NCBI GenBank assembly: GCA_910585965.1
Contig: CAJUHH010000022.1
Span: 1-51,532, forward strand
Direction of reading: 5' to 3'
Origin: an uncultured Lachnospiraceae bacterium
GTDB taxonomy: Bacteria; Bacillota; Clostridia; Lachnospirales; Lachnospiraceae
Length of the DNA: 51,532 nucleotides
Below, in pieces: positions 17,821 to 27,321 of the stretch. Below the pieces are notes generated by a model that worked only from the letters and a program-made list of their open reading frames with translations, did not search any database and was not told the DNA's origin. The position numbers and the translations under genes were made by a program. Within the stretch, counting starts at the first letter, position 1. Every line of letters starts with the position of its first letter.

Positions 17821-19227
17821 CTAAAAATCAGCTACCCCGGTTTTATCTGGAATCGGAGTGGTTGATTCAGCTGGAACCTGTCCGATCAACTGCTGCCCGC
17901 TTCCATCCGTATTCATCCTGTAAAAAGGATGCGGTTCCTCGCCGTTATATACTTCCACGACAATCTCCCCCGCATTGATTTCAAAGCGGAGCGATAAATA
18001 CGGCAGACGGTTTTCTTGAATTTCCTGCTCTGCCCCGGGGTATCGGTATTCAAACAGGACTTCCCTTTCACTGCCATCCATCTTCAATCTGTTCAGCTTC
18101 ATCCCGACAACCTCATTTTCCTCCGCGATCCGTTCTTTCCCGTCTTCTTCTGTTTTATATTTGATATCTTCCCCTATTTCCGTAGAATAATATATGCAGT
18201 CCCCATATCTCTGCAGGCTGTCCATTTCCTCTTCTGTTTCCCCCATGATCGATAAGGTTTTATCCTGCCAGCGGTACAAGCCGATGTAATTTTTTTCATC
18301 ATGCCGGAATGTATAAAGCACACATTCTTCATCGCAGTCATCAAACCATGTGCCTTTTCTCGGAAGTTCCTCCACAACATCCCAAGGTTCTATTCCTTCC
18401 GCAAACTCCACATCCTTTACTTCCCAATCCCTGATCCGGTCCGTAAAAAGCCACCACCGCTTGCCCGCCTGCTGGAGCGTCATGGGATCATCCAGCGCCA
18501 CTTCATAAATAAGGTCGTAGGCGGGATCTTCTTCCTCCCAATGCTTCTCCATCTCTGCAAATTCAGAACACCGCTTCTTCCGAACGCCGATTCCGCTTTC
18601 CCAGTCATTCCTTTCATAATCCGTCTCATACCATCCATACCCATAAGTTTCTTCCGATGACAGGAGATACCATGTCCCTTCTTTATATGAATACGTATAA
18701 TCTTCCGACCATCTCCACGCGCTCCCGCCATAAGCGTGCGTCGTAAAAGAATTCCCTTCCGCCGTCAACGGCAGATAAGGATCCCCGTATACGCCTCCCT
18801 CGCCCCTCGTGCGGATCAAGTTTTCATCCTGGAAATCCAGCCGGTACCGCCCTTCCCCATCGCTTGCTGCAGCAAATAAAATGCGGGGAGGCCACCCTGT
18901 TTCTCCCCCGTTCTCCATCGAACTCCCCGGATCCAGCACTCCTATATAATCCGGAATGCCATCCCCGTTAAAATCGGTTTCCACATGATCCAAAAGCGCC
19001 CAGCCGTCCGGCACAAAGTCAGCAATACCGCTTCCTTCCTCCGGCAGCTGGGGCAGGGGAACCGGCTTCTTTTCCAGCTGCTCCACCCGATCCATAAGCC
19101 TCCGCCGTGCTTCGGTTCCTCCGCTTCCCGTCTGCAGCGGCTCCGAAGCTTCCGCCATTCCCCCTGCCAATAATATGCCCCCTAAGATTCCTGCCATAGC
19201 CAAAACCGCTTTTCCCCGGTTCCTCAT
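17821..19227 (-). CDS. Secreted hypothetical protein with a calcium-binding-like loop
   Basis: A 468-residue protein. Residues 1-28 are a signal peptide ending near AEASE with no lipobox. DFNGDGIPDYIGVLD (about 85-99) resembles an EF-hand/dockerin-type or VCBS calcium loop. The rest is acidic, rich in W and Y, with no family I recognise; the C-terminal half looks beta-propeller-like (YLSLRFEINAGEIVVEVYNG, FYRMNTDGSGQQLIG). The ATG at 19227 has GGGAGG six bases before it. It is downstream of the chemoreceptor gene on the same strand, with a 43-base gap. Confidence 0.65.
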   Translation of the reverse strand: MRNRGKAVLAMAGILGGILLAGGMAEASEPLQTGSGGTEARRRLMDRVEQLEKKPVPLPQLPEEGSGIADFVPDGWALLDHVETDFNGDGIPDYIGVLDPGSSMENGGETGWPPRILFAAASDGEGRYRLDFQDENLIRTRGEGGVYGDPYLPLTAEGNSFTTHAYGGSAWRWSEDYTYSYKEGTWYLLSSEETYGYGWYETDYERNDWESGIGVRKKRCSEFAEMEKHWEEEDPAYDLIYEVALDDPMTLQQAGKRWWLFTDRIRDWEVKDVEFAEGIEPWDVVEELPRKGTWFDDCDEECVLYTFRHDEKNYIGLYRWQDKTLSIMGETEEEMDSLQRYGDCIYYSTEIGEDIKYKTEEDGKERIAEENEVVGMKLNRLKMDGSEREVLFEYRYPGAEQEIQENRLPYLSLRFEINAGEIVVEVYNGEEPHPFYRMNTDGSGQQLIGQVPAESTTPIPDKTGVADF

Positions 19228-19270
19228 CACAAGCCTCCCGCAATTTCTTTTCTTTGCTGTCCCGAACGTT

Positions 19271-21508
19271 TTATACCACGAATCTGCTGATCGACTGATC
19301 CAGCGCGTCTGCTTCCTGCTTCAGCAATTCTACATTCTTCGCCAGGTCGGAAACAATTTTTACCTGTTTATCCAGCGTGGAAGTAATCTCTTCAGTAGCT
19401 ACCGCTGCCTGTTCGGTTACAATGGAAATATGGCTGATCGAATTCTGTACCTGCTCTTTTTCACCGCTCATCATCTGCATATTATCCGCAATATCCTTCA
19501 AACCATTGACAAGTATTTCCACACACTGGTTAATCTCCCCAAATACCTCTATCGTTTCCTGCAAAGCACCCGCCTGTTCAAATACGATCGTTTCCGCCTC
19601 CCTTGCGGATTCCGTCGTTTTCTCTGTCGTCGCCAAAATGCTTTCCACGATTTTCTTAATATTTTTGCCCGCTTGCATGGATTCATCCGCCAGCTTCCGT
19701 ATCTCCTCTGCCACCACCATAAATCCTCTGCCGTTCTCGCCTGCCCTGGCCGCTTCTATGGAAGCGTTCAGCGACAGCAGATTGGTCTGTTTCGCAATGC
19801 TGTTTATCGTATCGACAAATCCTTCAATCGCCGAAGACTGTTCTTGCACATCGTTGATATTCTCCACCAGAATCTTTGTAATGGACACTGTGGTCTCCGA
19901 CTTCTTGTTCAATTCGTCCACAATAATCCGTCCCTGTCCCACTGCGGTCGTCGCCTTATCGATCGTATTCCCCATATCATCCGTTCCAGCGCATACGCCG
20001 TCCACTTTTTCAGCAAACCCGGTCATCATATGATTTCCCACATCCGCTTCCTTCGCCTGTCTTTGTGCGCCTGCTGCCACGTCATCTACCGCCATGGATA
20101 TCTCCCGGATGGAAGTATGGATAATGTCCGATTTTTCCGCCACTCCGTCGGCCATTTCCTTTACCTTATTTCCAAATTTCTGCATGTCAGCCATGAGAAC
20201 GCGCATGCTGGAAAGCATATCGTTCATCCCTCTTGCCAGGATACTGAATTCATCTTTCCTCTTAATACGGAATTCCTGCGTCAGGTCGCCCTCCGCTACT
20301 TTATCCATGCCCTTTGTCATGAGCCTTACCGTGCCGCTGATTCCCATCGCGATCCTGCTGCCGATAACAAAGGCGATAATAGAAGCGAGTATGATCATAA
20401 TAATACTCAAATTCCTGATCGAACGCACTTCTTTTACAATATTATCCTGAGGAATCAAACCGCAGAGCATCATTCCTGTTTTGCCCATGGGGGCATATAC
20501 ATATAAATATTTTTCTCCTTCATATTCCACATACTCGCTTCCAGGTTCCGACTTGTCCCTGCTCGCTATATAAAATTCTTTATCCGTAAAAACCGGCCTG
20601 CCGTCACTGCTTTCCATCGCCACATCCGCATCGCCGCTCTGTCTGCGGATAATCTCTCGCCCATCCTGTGAAATCAGTGCTTTCAGACTATTTTCGCCGA
20701 AGTCCATCTCCTTCAGCATTTCTTCTACCGCCTCAGTCGTCAGATCCAGCACAAGGTATGCGTTTGTTTTCGGAAACTTCTGGTAAAAAGCAACTGCATA
20801 TCTGTCCGGCGAAATGGAAAGCTGCTGATCCAAGTAGCTGTGATAACCCAGCCATGCCGTGTTCTGCATGGAATTTCCCTGAAGATACTTTCCTTCTTCT
20901 GAATCCATAAAGCCCTGCCATGGATCATCACCCATGCTTACCGACAGGGAAGTCAGATAAGTACCTTTTTCCGGTATAATATGATAGCTGTAAATATATT
21001 GCACGCTTGCCTTCATCTGAAGCAGATCTTTCTTGGCATCGCGCCAATACTGCATTGCTTTGGCATCTTCTACCTTATAATATATCTCATAATAAGAAGA
21101 AAGATTCCCCCCGATCACCCGTTCCAATGCTTTTGAGGACACGTTCCCCGCCAGGAGTTCCCCATACATTCCTACTGCGGATATCGTATTCCTGGACGAT
21201 TCCTCCACTTTATTCTTAATAATATTAGAAGCCGTTATGTAAGAAATGCTTCCCAATATAATAATTAATATAATGGGTACAAGAAAAGCTTTTAACAGCG
21301 TCCCCATAATGCTGGCTTTTCCAAACATATCCCCAAAAGCACCGACCCTGCTTTTCCCATTTCTGGCCGGCCTTATTCGTTCCGGTTTGATTCTGCCCGG
21401 TTTAATATCCTTAATCTTGATTTTGGATACTTTTACCCTTTCCTGTTTTGTTTTCCCCCATTTTTCCTTGTCTTTTGCTCCAAACGCCAATCCTTTCCTT
21501 GTCCCCAT
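19271..21508 (-). CDS. Methyl-accepting chemotaxis protein
   Basis: A 745-residue receptor. Residues 1-66 form an unusual basic cytoplasmic tail with KIKIKDIKPGRIKPERIRPA. TM1 is about 72-92, an outer Cache-like sensing domain about 95-365, TM2 about 367-390, HAMP about 391-443, and the long signalling coiled coil follows. The tip (568-605) carries the conserved AKQTNLLSLNASIEAARAGE and GRGF segments that contact CheA and CheW. The ligand is unknown. No che or flagellar genes are in the window. Confidence 0.93.
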   Translation of the reverse strand: MGTRKGLAFGAKDKEKWGKTKQERVKVSKIKIKDIKPGRIKPERIRPARNGKSRVGAFGDMFGKASIMGTLLKAFLVPIILIIILGSISYITASNIIKNKVEESSRNTISAVGMYGELLAGNVSSKALERVIGGNLSSYYEIYYKVEDAKAMQYWRDAKKDLLQMKASVQYIYSYHIIPEKGTYLTSLSVSMGDDPWQGFMDSEEGKYLQGNSMQNTAWLGYHSYLDQQLSISPDRYAVAFYQKFPKTNAYLVLDLTTEAVEEMLKEMDFGENSLKALISQDGREIIRRQSGDADVAMESSDGRPVFTDKEFYIASRDKSEPGSEYVEYEGEKYLYVYAPMGKTGMMLCGLIPQDNIVKEVRSIRNLSIIMIILASIIAFVIGSRIAMGISGTVRLMTKGMDKVAEGDLTQEFRIKRKDEFSILARGMNDMLSSMRVLMADMQKFGNKVKEMADGVAEKSDIIHTSIREISMAVDDVAAGAQRQAKEADVGNHMMTGFAEKVDGVCAGTDDMGNTIDKATTAVGQGRIIVDELNKKSETTVSITKILVENINDVQEQSSAIEGFVDTINSIAKQTNLLSLNASIEAARAGENGRGFMVVAEEIRKLADESMQAGKNIKKIVESILATTEKTTESAREAETIVFEQAGALQETIEVFGEINQCVEILVNGLKDIADNMQMMSGEKEQVQNSISHISIVTEQAAVATEEITSTLDKQVKIVSDLAKNVELLKQEADALDQSISRFVV

Positions 21509-21794
21509 AGCAGCAACCCCTTACCCCTGATTTTATTTACTATTTTACCATTAATATGCCATAAAATACAAGCATATTTTCGTTTTTTTTCGTATTATTT
21601 TCGTTTTTTTTCGTTCCTTCCTATTTTATTTTACTATTTATAATTTTACCACATATTTACATATAATTTAAATCCTATTTTAAGATTTCTCTATACAAAA
21701 TGTTATGAAAAAGTTACAATGTAAGCAGATACTTTCCGTGCGTGCGCTGCTTTAAAATCTGCCAGTTATTAATTGGAAAGACAGAGGGAACAGG
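21509..21794. other. Divergent intergenic region with an A/T-tract direct repeat
   Basis: An 18-bp sequence, ATTTTCGTTTTTTTTCGT, occurs twice with a 21-bp period (21576-21593 and 21597-21614). It is upstream of the chemoreceptor gene on the minus strand. Closer to the MgtC gene, GCAGAT and ATCTGC (about 21725-21763) could form a weak stem. No known riboswitch was recognised, including the M-box that sometimes precedes magnesium genes. Confidence 0.4.
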
Positions 21795-22487
21795 ATGATT
21801 CATGAAGTGAAAATTATGGGAAGCATGGAATATTTATCGATCATTATCCGGCTTATGATGGCTATGATTATGGGGGCGGTGATCGGGTATGAAAGAGCTT
21901 CGAAAAAAAGCACGGCGGGCTTACGCACATTTTCCATCGTCTGCGTAGCCTCCGCCTTCACAATGATTATCAACGAATATTTAGTAGGCAATTATGGAAG
22001 CGGGGACAGCGCCCGCCTTGCCGCCCAGGTGATCAGCGGAGTGGGCTTCCTCGGCATGGGCAGCATCATCATGACTGCCAGAAACAGAATCCGGGGTCTC
22101 ACCACGGCGGCAACCTTGTGGGCAACCGCCATCCTCGGCCTTTCTGCAGGGGCCGGAATGATCGTTTCCAGCCTTATCGCATTCGCCATCATGATGTTCA
22201 TTATTATTGTGATGTCCCCGATCAGCAGATATATTGAAAAATACAACCAGAAAATCACGATCTACATGGAAATAGACAAGCATGCCGGGCTGCAGCAGAT
22301 CATTGAATTTTTCGCAGAAAAAAATTACGAGATACTGCAGCTGGAAAAACATATGGCTTCCCCGGAAGGGGATCTGATGATCCAGCTGGAACTCAACTTA
22401 AACGGCAAATATCTCCACTCCGACATTATCAGCCAGCTCAGCCATTGGGAAACCATACATTATATTGAGGAGGTGCGGAAATTATAG
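21795..22487 (+). CDS. MgtC/SapB family membrane protein
   Basis: A 230-residue protein. Four or five membrane spans (about 10-165) carry the family motifs GAVIGYERASKKSTAGLRTF and VISGVGFLGMGSIIM and TTAATLWATAILGLSAG. Residues 165-230 form a soluble ACT-like domain. Relatives affect growth at low magnesium or ion homeostasis and are not proven transporters. RBS GAGGG lies six bases before ATG. It is convergent with glpK, 12 bases away. Confidence 0.9.
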   Translation: MIHEVKIMGSMEYLSIIIRLMMAMIMGAVIGYERASKKSTAGLRTFSIVCVASAFTMIINEYLVGNYGSGDSARLAAQVISGVGFLGMGSIIMTARNRIRGLTTAATLWATAILGLSAGAGMIVSSLIAFAIMMFIIIVMSPISRYIEKYNQKITIYMEIDKHAGLQQIIEFFAEKNYEILQLEKHMASPEGDLMIQLELNLNGKYLHSDIISQLSHWETIHYIEEVRKL

Positions 22488-22498
22488 GGGTTCGCCCC

Positions 22499-24022
22499 TT
22501 ATCTCTCCGCTTCGCCGCAGGCAGTGCTATAGGCAATCGTGCAGCGGACAGCACGCTTCCATCCTTTCAGCAGCTCCCTTCTCTTTTCTTCATCCATAGA
22601 TGGCTCAAAAGCTTTTCCAAGCATCCAGTTTTCGCGTATTTCTTCCTTGCTTTTATAATATCCCGTAGCAAGCCCCGCCAGATATGCCGCCCCTAATGCG
22701 GTAGTCTCGATGCACTCCGGCCTATATACTTTTGTGTGGATGATATCGGACTGAAATTTCATCAAAAAGTCATTGGCGCTGGCTCCTCCGTCCACTTTCA
22801 GTTCCTTCAAATGGATCCCCGAATCTTCTTCCATTGCCTGAAGCACATCGGCCGTCTGATAGGCGATGGATTCCAAAGCGGCGCGTATCAAATGCTCTTT
22901 TTTGCAGCCCCTTGTAATCCCTGTCACTGTCCCTCTCGCATACTGGTTCCAATAGGGCGCCCCCATTCCTGCAAAAGCGGGTACAATATACACTCCGGCG
23001 GTATCTTCCACCGCCCTGGCATATTCTTCCGTCTGGGCGGCATTTTTTATCATACGCATTTCATCCCTCAGCCACTGGACTGCCGCTCCGGCAACAAATA
23101 CACTGCCTTCCAGCGCATACTCCGCTTTCTCCCCGGTTCCTGCCGCTATAGTAGTCAGCAGCCCATGGCGGGACTCGATCGCCGTATGCCCTGTGTTCAT
23201 CAGCAGAAAGCAGCCGGTGCCATATGTATTTTTTACCTGTCCCTGTTCAAAACAGCATTGGCCGAATAATGCCGCCTGCTGGTCCCCCGCCGCTCCGGCA
23301 ATGGGGATATTTCCTCCCAGAACGCCCGCGTCCGTATAACCGTAGATACAGCTGGACGGCTTTACTTGGGGCAGCATACATGCCGGGATATCCAATTTCT
23401 CCAAAAGTTCCTGATCCCACCGCAGCTCATGGATGTTGAACAGCATCGTGCGGGAAGCATTCGTATAATCCGTTACATGCACGGCTCCTTTTGTCAGATT
23501 CCAGATCAGCCATGTATCCACGGTTCCGAACAGCAGTTCCCCCGCCCTGGCCCTTTCTCTGGCATTTTCCACATGATCCAATATCCATGCGATCTTTGTA
23601 GCGGAAAAGTAAGCATCTGGAACAAGCCCTGTTTTCTTTCTTATAATCTCCCCATAGCCTTCTGCATTCAGTCTGTCTATCCGCTCCGCCGTACGGCGGC
23701 ACTGCCATACAATCGCGTTATATATGGGAATTCCCGTTTTTTTGTCCCATACAATAGCCGTCTCCCTCTGATTGGTAATTCCGATTCCGCTGATATCCTC
23801 CGCTCCAGCCCCCACGATCGCCATCGCTTCTGTAGCCACCGCCATCTGGGAAGACCAAATCTCCATCGGATTATGTTCTACCCATCCGGGATTCGGATAA
23901 ATCTGCGAAAACTCTTTCTGAGCCATGCTCAGTATCTTTCCCTGCTTATCGAATAAAATACATCTGGAACTTGTCGTCCCCTGATCCAATGCCATAATAT
24001 ATTTTCCCATACCCTGCCCCAT
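22499..24022 (-). CDS. glpK: Glycerol kinase
   Basis: A 507-residue FGGY kinase. MALDQGTTSSRCILFD, the GWVEHNP segment and GAAGDQQAALFGQ are typical GlpK signatures. It phosphorylates glycerol to glycerol 3-phosphate with ATP, feeding the oxidoreductases encoded upstream. The ATG at 24010 (503 residues) is an alternative start; AGGAAGG favours 24022. It is the last gene of the operon. Confidence 0.95.
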   Translation of the reverse strand: MGQGMGKYIMALDQGTTSSRCILFDKQGKILSMAQKEFSQIYPNPGWVEHNPMEIWSSQMAVATEAMAIVGAGAEDISGIGITNQRETAIVWDKKTGIPIYNAIVWQCRRTAERIDRLNAEGYGEIIRKKTGLVPDAYFSATKIAWILDHVENARERARAGELLFGTVDTWLIWNLTKGAVHVTDYTNASRTMLFNIHELRWDQELLEKLDIPACMLPQVKPSSCIYGYTDAGVLGGNIPIAGAAGDQQAALFGQCCFEQGQVKNTYGTGCFLLMNTGHTAIESRHGLLTTIAAGTGEKAEYALEGSVFVAGAAVQWLRDEMRMIKNAAQTEEYARAVEDTAGVYIVPAFAGMGAPYWNQYARGTVTGITRGCKKEHLIRAALESIAYQTADVLQAMEEDSGIHLKELKVDGGASANDFLMKFQSDIIHTKVYRPECIETTALGAAYLAGLATGYYKSKEEIRENWMLGKAFEPSMDEEKRRELLKGWKRAVRCTIAYSTACGEAER

Positions 24023-24036
24023 ATCCTTCCTTGCTT

Positions 24037-24444
24037 TCAGCCATTTTTTCTTTCATTCATACTTTTCGTGGCCACAATATCCACCCCTGTTCCGGCCACA
24101 TCTCTTAAAATAATATCTCCGATTTTGATCGGCGCTTCGGCCTCCATCCCTTTTAATGCTCTCATGCAATCTGCAATTTTCCTCTTCGGGATGTCGCTCT
24201 GCGTCTTCACCGGCACTACCGGCCGGATTCCATTTTTTACCTTTACCGTAGACGTTACTGTCCGCGTTGGATTCGTTGTTTCCTTCTTCCCATAATCCGC
24301 CCCGCGGTTACAAGTATTCCCTGTCACACGGATCGTTCCGTCCTGATTTTCCGCCACCATCAGCATGCATCCTATCGGACAGCGGATGCAGGTCAGCTCC
24401 GTCTTTTTCGGCCATTCTTCCTGCCGTCTTTCTGTTTCCCGCAC
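24037..24444 (-). CDS. DUF1667 cysteine-rich protein of the glp operon
   Basis: A 135-residue protein. Cys19, Cys22 and Cys26 in CIRCPIGC, plus Cys45 in GNTCNRGADYG, look like iron-sulfur cluster ligands. The second half (VKVKNGIRPVVPVKTQSDIP) is the usual DUF1667 ending. The family nearly always sits beside a GlpA-like and a second flavin oxidoreductase in Firmicutes, so it probably carries electrons or supports that complex. This role is inferred from context. Confidence 0.88.
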   Translation of the reverse strand: MRETERRQEEWPKKTELTCIRCPIGCMLMVAENQDGTIRVTGNTCNRGADYGKKETTNPTRTVTSTVKVKNGIRPVVPVKTQSDIPKRKIADCMRALKGMEAEAPIKIGDIILRDVAGTGVDIVATKSMNERKNG

Positions 24445-24462
24445 TTTCTTCCTTCCCTTTCT

Positions 24463-25773
24463 TTACCTGCTGGTCTGCTGCTTCGGTTCCTCTCCCTCTA
24501 CGCACACAGTAATCTCTCTCAATCCCTCGAATTCTTCCAGCTTGCTCTTTTTTAATTTAATCTGTTCCATTTCTCCGGGAGCCATTACCCTTTTATTTAT
24601 CTTCATTACTATTTCATCGTTAAACCGTACTGTAAGACAGGCATTTTGATAAACATCCCCTACCCGGAAACGGATAGTCTGTTCCTCCTGCATATAAGCA
24701 ACGCGCACCAAGGAGGGAACCGTATATCGAACTCCGCCTTCACATCGGATTGCGACAGGATCCTTTTCTGTTTCGTTCCTGATGCCCTTTACATAAGCCG
24801 CCGCGTTTTTTCCTGCATTTTCTGCCTCTTCCGATACATAATCCACCAAGTCATGAACATGAAGCACATTCCCGCATGCAAATACTCCCGGAATATTCGT
24901 TTCCAGGCTTTCATTTACCACCGGCCCGGATGTTACTGGATTCAGCTCGACTCCCATTCCTGAAGATAACTCATTCTCCGGTATCAGCCCGCAGGAAAGA
25001 AGAAGCGTGTCACAGCGGATATATTCTTCCGTTCCTGGAATGGGCCTGCGGTTTTGGTCTACTTCCGCCACAGTTACTCCTTCCACCCTCTCCTTTCCAT
25101 CGATATCGACAACGGTATGGCTCAATTTCAAAGGAATTCCATAATCATCCAGGCATTGGACAATATTCCTTTTCAGCCCGCCGGAGTAAGGCATCAGCTC
25201 CGCAACCAGCTTTACCTTTGCTCCTTCCAGAGTCATGCGCCTTGCCATAATCAGCCCGATATCGCCCGAACCTAAAATAACCGCCTCTTTCCCCGGCATC
25301 CGCCCTTCTATATTCACATAATGCTGGGCTGTCCCGGCAGAATAAATGCCCGCCGGGCGGTAGCCTGGTATATTCAGCGCCCCTCTCGGCCGCTCCCGGC
25401 ATCCCATCGCTAATATAACGGCCTGCGCCTCTATTGTAAACATACCGTCAGAACGGTTCATAACGGTAATTCTTTTTCTGCCGTCCGCTTCTGCCTGAAT
25501 ATCTGCCACAATCGTATGCAGCAGACAAGGAATTCCCATTTCCTCTGCCTGCTCGATATACCTGGCCGCATATTCCGGCCCGGTCAGTTCTTCTTTAAAT
25601 GTATGCAGCCCAAAACCATTATGGATACATTGGTTCAATATGCCGCCCAGTTCGCCGTCACGCTCGACAATACAAATCCTGTCAGCCCTTATGCCTTCAC
25701 GGCATGCCCCGGCCGCTGCCGCCAGCCCCGCCGGTCCTCCCCCCACGATTACAATATCTGCTTTTCTATCCAT
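24463..25773 (-). CDS. FAD-dependent NAD(P)-type oxidoreductase of the glp operon
   Basis: A 436-residue flavoprotein. DIVIVGGGPAGLAAAAGA at the N-terminus binds FAD, and VILGSGDIGLIMARRMTLEGA (about 160-180) is a second dinucleotide fold. VFACGNVLHVHDLVD is the FAD-closing motif. The C-terminal 90 residues form an extra domain. In this operon type it partners the GlpA-like enzyme, likely passing electrons from glycerol 3-phosphate to NAD or another carrier. The ATG at 25773 is preferred because AGAGG lies just before it. Confidence 0.85.
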   Translation of the reverse strand: MDRKADIVIVGGGPAGLAAAAGACREGIRADRICIVERDGELGGILNQCIHNGFGLHTFKEELTGPEYAARYIEQAEEMGIPCLLHTIVADIQAEADGRKRITVMNRSDGMFTIEAQAVILAMGCRERPRGALNIPGYRPAGIYSAGTAQHYVNIEGRMPGKEAVILGSGDIGLIMARRMTLEGAKVKLVAELMPYSGGLKRNIVQCLDDYGIPLKLSHTVVDIDGKERVEGVTVAEVDQNRRPIPGTEEYIRCDTLLLSCGLIPENELSSGMGVELNPVTSGPVVNESLETNIPGVFACGNVLHVHDLVDYVSEEAENAGKNAAAYVKGIRNETEKDPVAIRCEGGVRYTVPSLVRVAYMQEEQTIRFRVGDVYQNACLTVRFNDEIVMKINKRVMAPGEMEQIKLKKSKLEEFEGLREITVCVEGEEPKQQTSR

Positions 25774-25801
25774 GCTTCCTCTCATTCTGCCGCCTACCGC
25801 G

Positions 25802-27232
25802 TCATTCTTTCTCTTTCCCTGCCAAAAGAACAGACTTTCCTCCCGCTTTCGTAATCTCGCCGATATCCTTTCCCAGTTCCCTTGCCAATATCTCCGCTAC
25901 TTTAGGCGAACAGAACCCTGACTGACACCGTCCCATTCCTGCCCTCGTGCGGCGCTTTACCCCATCCAGCGTTGTAGCGCCAAGCGGCCTGTGGATCGAG
26001 TCCATGATCTCCCCCTCCGTCACTAGCTCGCAGCGGCAGACCACATTGGCATAAGCAGGATTTTCAAGAATTTTTTCCCGTCTTTCCCCATCCTTTGCTT
26101 CCGCCATAGAAAAAATACCTTTTCTTTCTTTTATAAAATCTTCTTTTCTCTCTGCGGGCAAAATTTTCTGGACAATTCCGGCCACATATTCCCCTATCGC
26201 CGGCGCACAGGTCAGCCCTGGGGATTCTATCCCGGCCACATCGATAAATCCTTCGGCATCCTCTGCTTCCCCTATGACAAAATCATTCCCGTCTTCATGC
26301 GCCCGCAGCCCGGCAAATGAAGTAATAATTTTTCCTGCGGGCAGATGTCCGACGCTCATAGCTCCTCTTTCCAGCACCGCTTCCAAGCCTTGTGCTGTCG
26401 TATTCACGCCCTCTTTATCCACGATATCTTCCGCTGTCGGACCGACCAAAAGATTCCCATGAACGGTAGGCGTCACCAATACCCCTTTTCCATATTTTGT
26501 CGGCAGCTGGAAAACCGTATGGGAAACATGCCTTCCCGCCGTTTTATCAAACAGGCAATACTCCCCCTTCCTCGGCGTAATATGCAGCTTATGACTGCTT
26601 ACCATATTGTGAAAAACATCCGCATACACTCCTGCCGCATTCACCACAACTTTTGCTGAAAACTCCCCTTTCTCCGTTTCCACCCGATACCCGTCTTCTA
26701 TTTTTATAATCTTATCTACTTTTGTATCCAAATGAAATTCTACGCCATTAACCGCCGCATTTTCTGCCAAAGCGACCGTCAATCCAAAAGGGCATACGAT
26801 TCCTCCCGTAGGCGCATAAAGGGCGGCGATTATCTGCCTGGACAGATTCGGTTCCAATCCGGCAAGTTCTTCCCCCTCCACGATCCGCAAGCCCTCTACA
26901 CCATTTTTCCTGCCCCGTTCCAGCAATTCTTCCAGTTTTCCCCTGTCTGCCTCCTCAAAGCAAAGAACCAAGGAGCCATTTCTCTGAAATGAAAAGTCAA
27001 GCTGCCTGGAAAGATTCTCCATCAAAATGTTACCTCTCAGGTTCAAAACCGCTTTTTGCGTTCCGGGCTTTGCGTCATACCCTGCATGAACAATACCGCT
27101 ATTTGCCTTAGAAGTCCCCTCACCAATATCGCAAGCACTTTCCAGCACCGCTACTTTCCTTTTATATGCGGATAATTCCCGGGCAACCGCACAGCCGCTT
27201 ACCCCTGCCCCAATAATAACTACATCATACAT
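25802..27232 (-). CDS. glpA: GlpA-like FAD-dependent glycerol-3-phosphate dehydrogenase with BFD-like [2Fe-2S] domain
   Basis: A 476-residue protein. MYDVVIIGAGVSGCAVAREL is the FAD-binding start; residues to about 370 form a DAO-type oxidase fold with SGIVHAGYDAKPGT. The C-terminal part has VVCRCELVTEGEI and GRCQSGFCSP, the four cysteines of a BFD-like [2Fe-2S] domain, as in GlpA. It oxidises glycerol 3-phosphate to dihydroxyacetone phosphate. It is the first gene of a four-gene operon ending in glpK. The symbol is by similarity; it is shorter than E. coli GlpA. Confidence 0.85.
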   Translation of the reverse strand: MYDVVIIGAGVSGCAVARELSAYKRKVAVLESACDIGEGTSKANSGIVHAGYDAKPGTQKAVLNLRGNILMENLSRQLDFSFQRNGSLVLCFEEADRGKLEELLERGRKNGVEGLRIVEGEELAGLEPNLSRQIIAALYAPTGGIVCPFGLTVALAENAAVNGVEFHLDTKVDKIIKIEDGYRVETEKGEFSAKVVVNAAGVYADVFHNMVSSHKLHITPRKGEYCLFDKTAGRHVSHTVFQLPTKYGKGVLVTPTVHGNLLVGPTAEDIVDKEGVNTTAQGLEAVLERGAMSVGHLPAGKIITSFAGLRAHEDGNDFVIGEAEDAEGFIDVAGIESPGLTCAPAIGEYVAGIVQKILPAERKEDFIKERKGIFSMAEAKDGERREKILENPAYANVVCRCELVTEGEIMDSIHRPLGATTLDGVKRRTRAGMGRCQSGFCSPKVAEILARELGKDIGEITKAGGKSVLLAGKEKE

Positions 27233-27321
27233 ATTTATCCTTTTTCTCCCTGTCCTGTCTCTGACTTTTCATTGCGTTTCTGCTATATAAATCTATACAC
27301 TCAAAAAAGCTGGCCTGGCGG

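Noticed and set aside
21640..21794. M-box magnesium riboswitch before the MgtC gene
   Set aside because: Region is short and AT-rich, without the conserved M-box core; only a weak 6-bp stem is present.
27233..27321. CcpA cre site upstream of the glycerol operon
   Set aside because: The best match (AGAAACGCAATGA) is too far from the cre consensus to claim.
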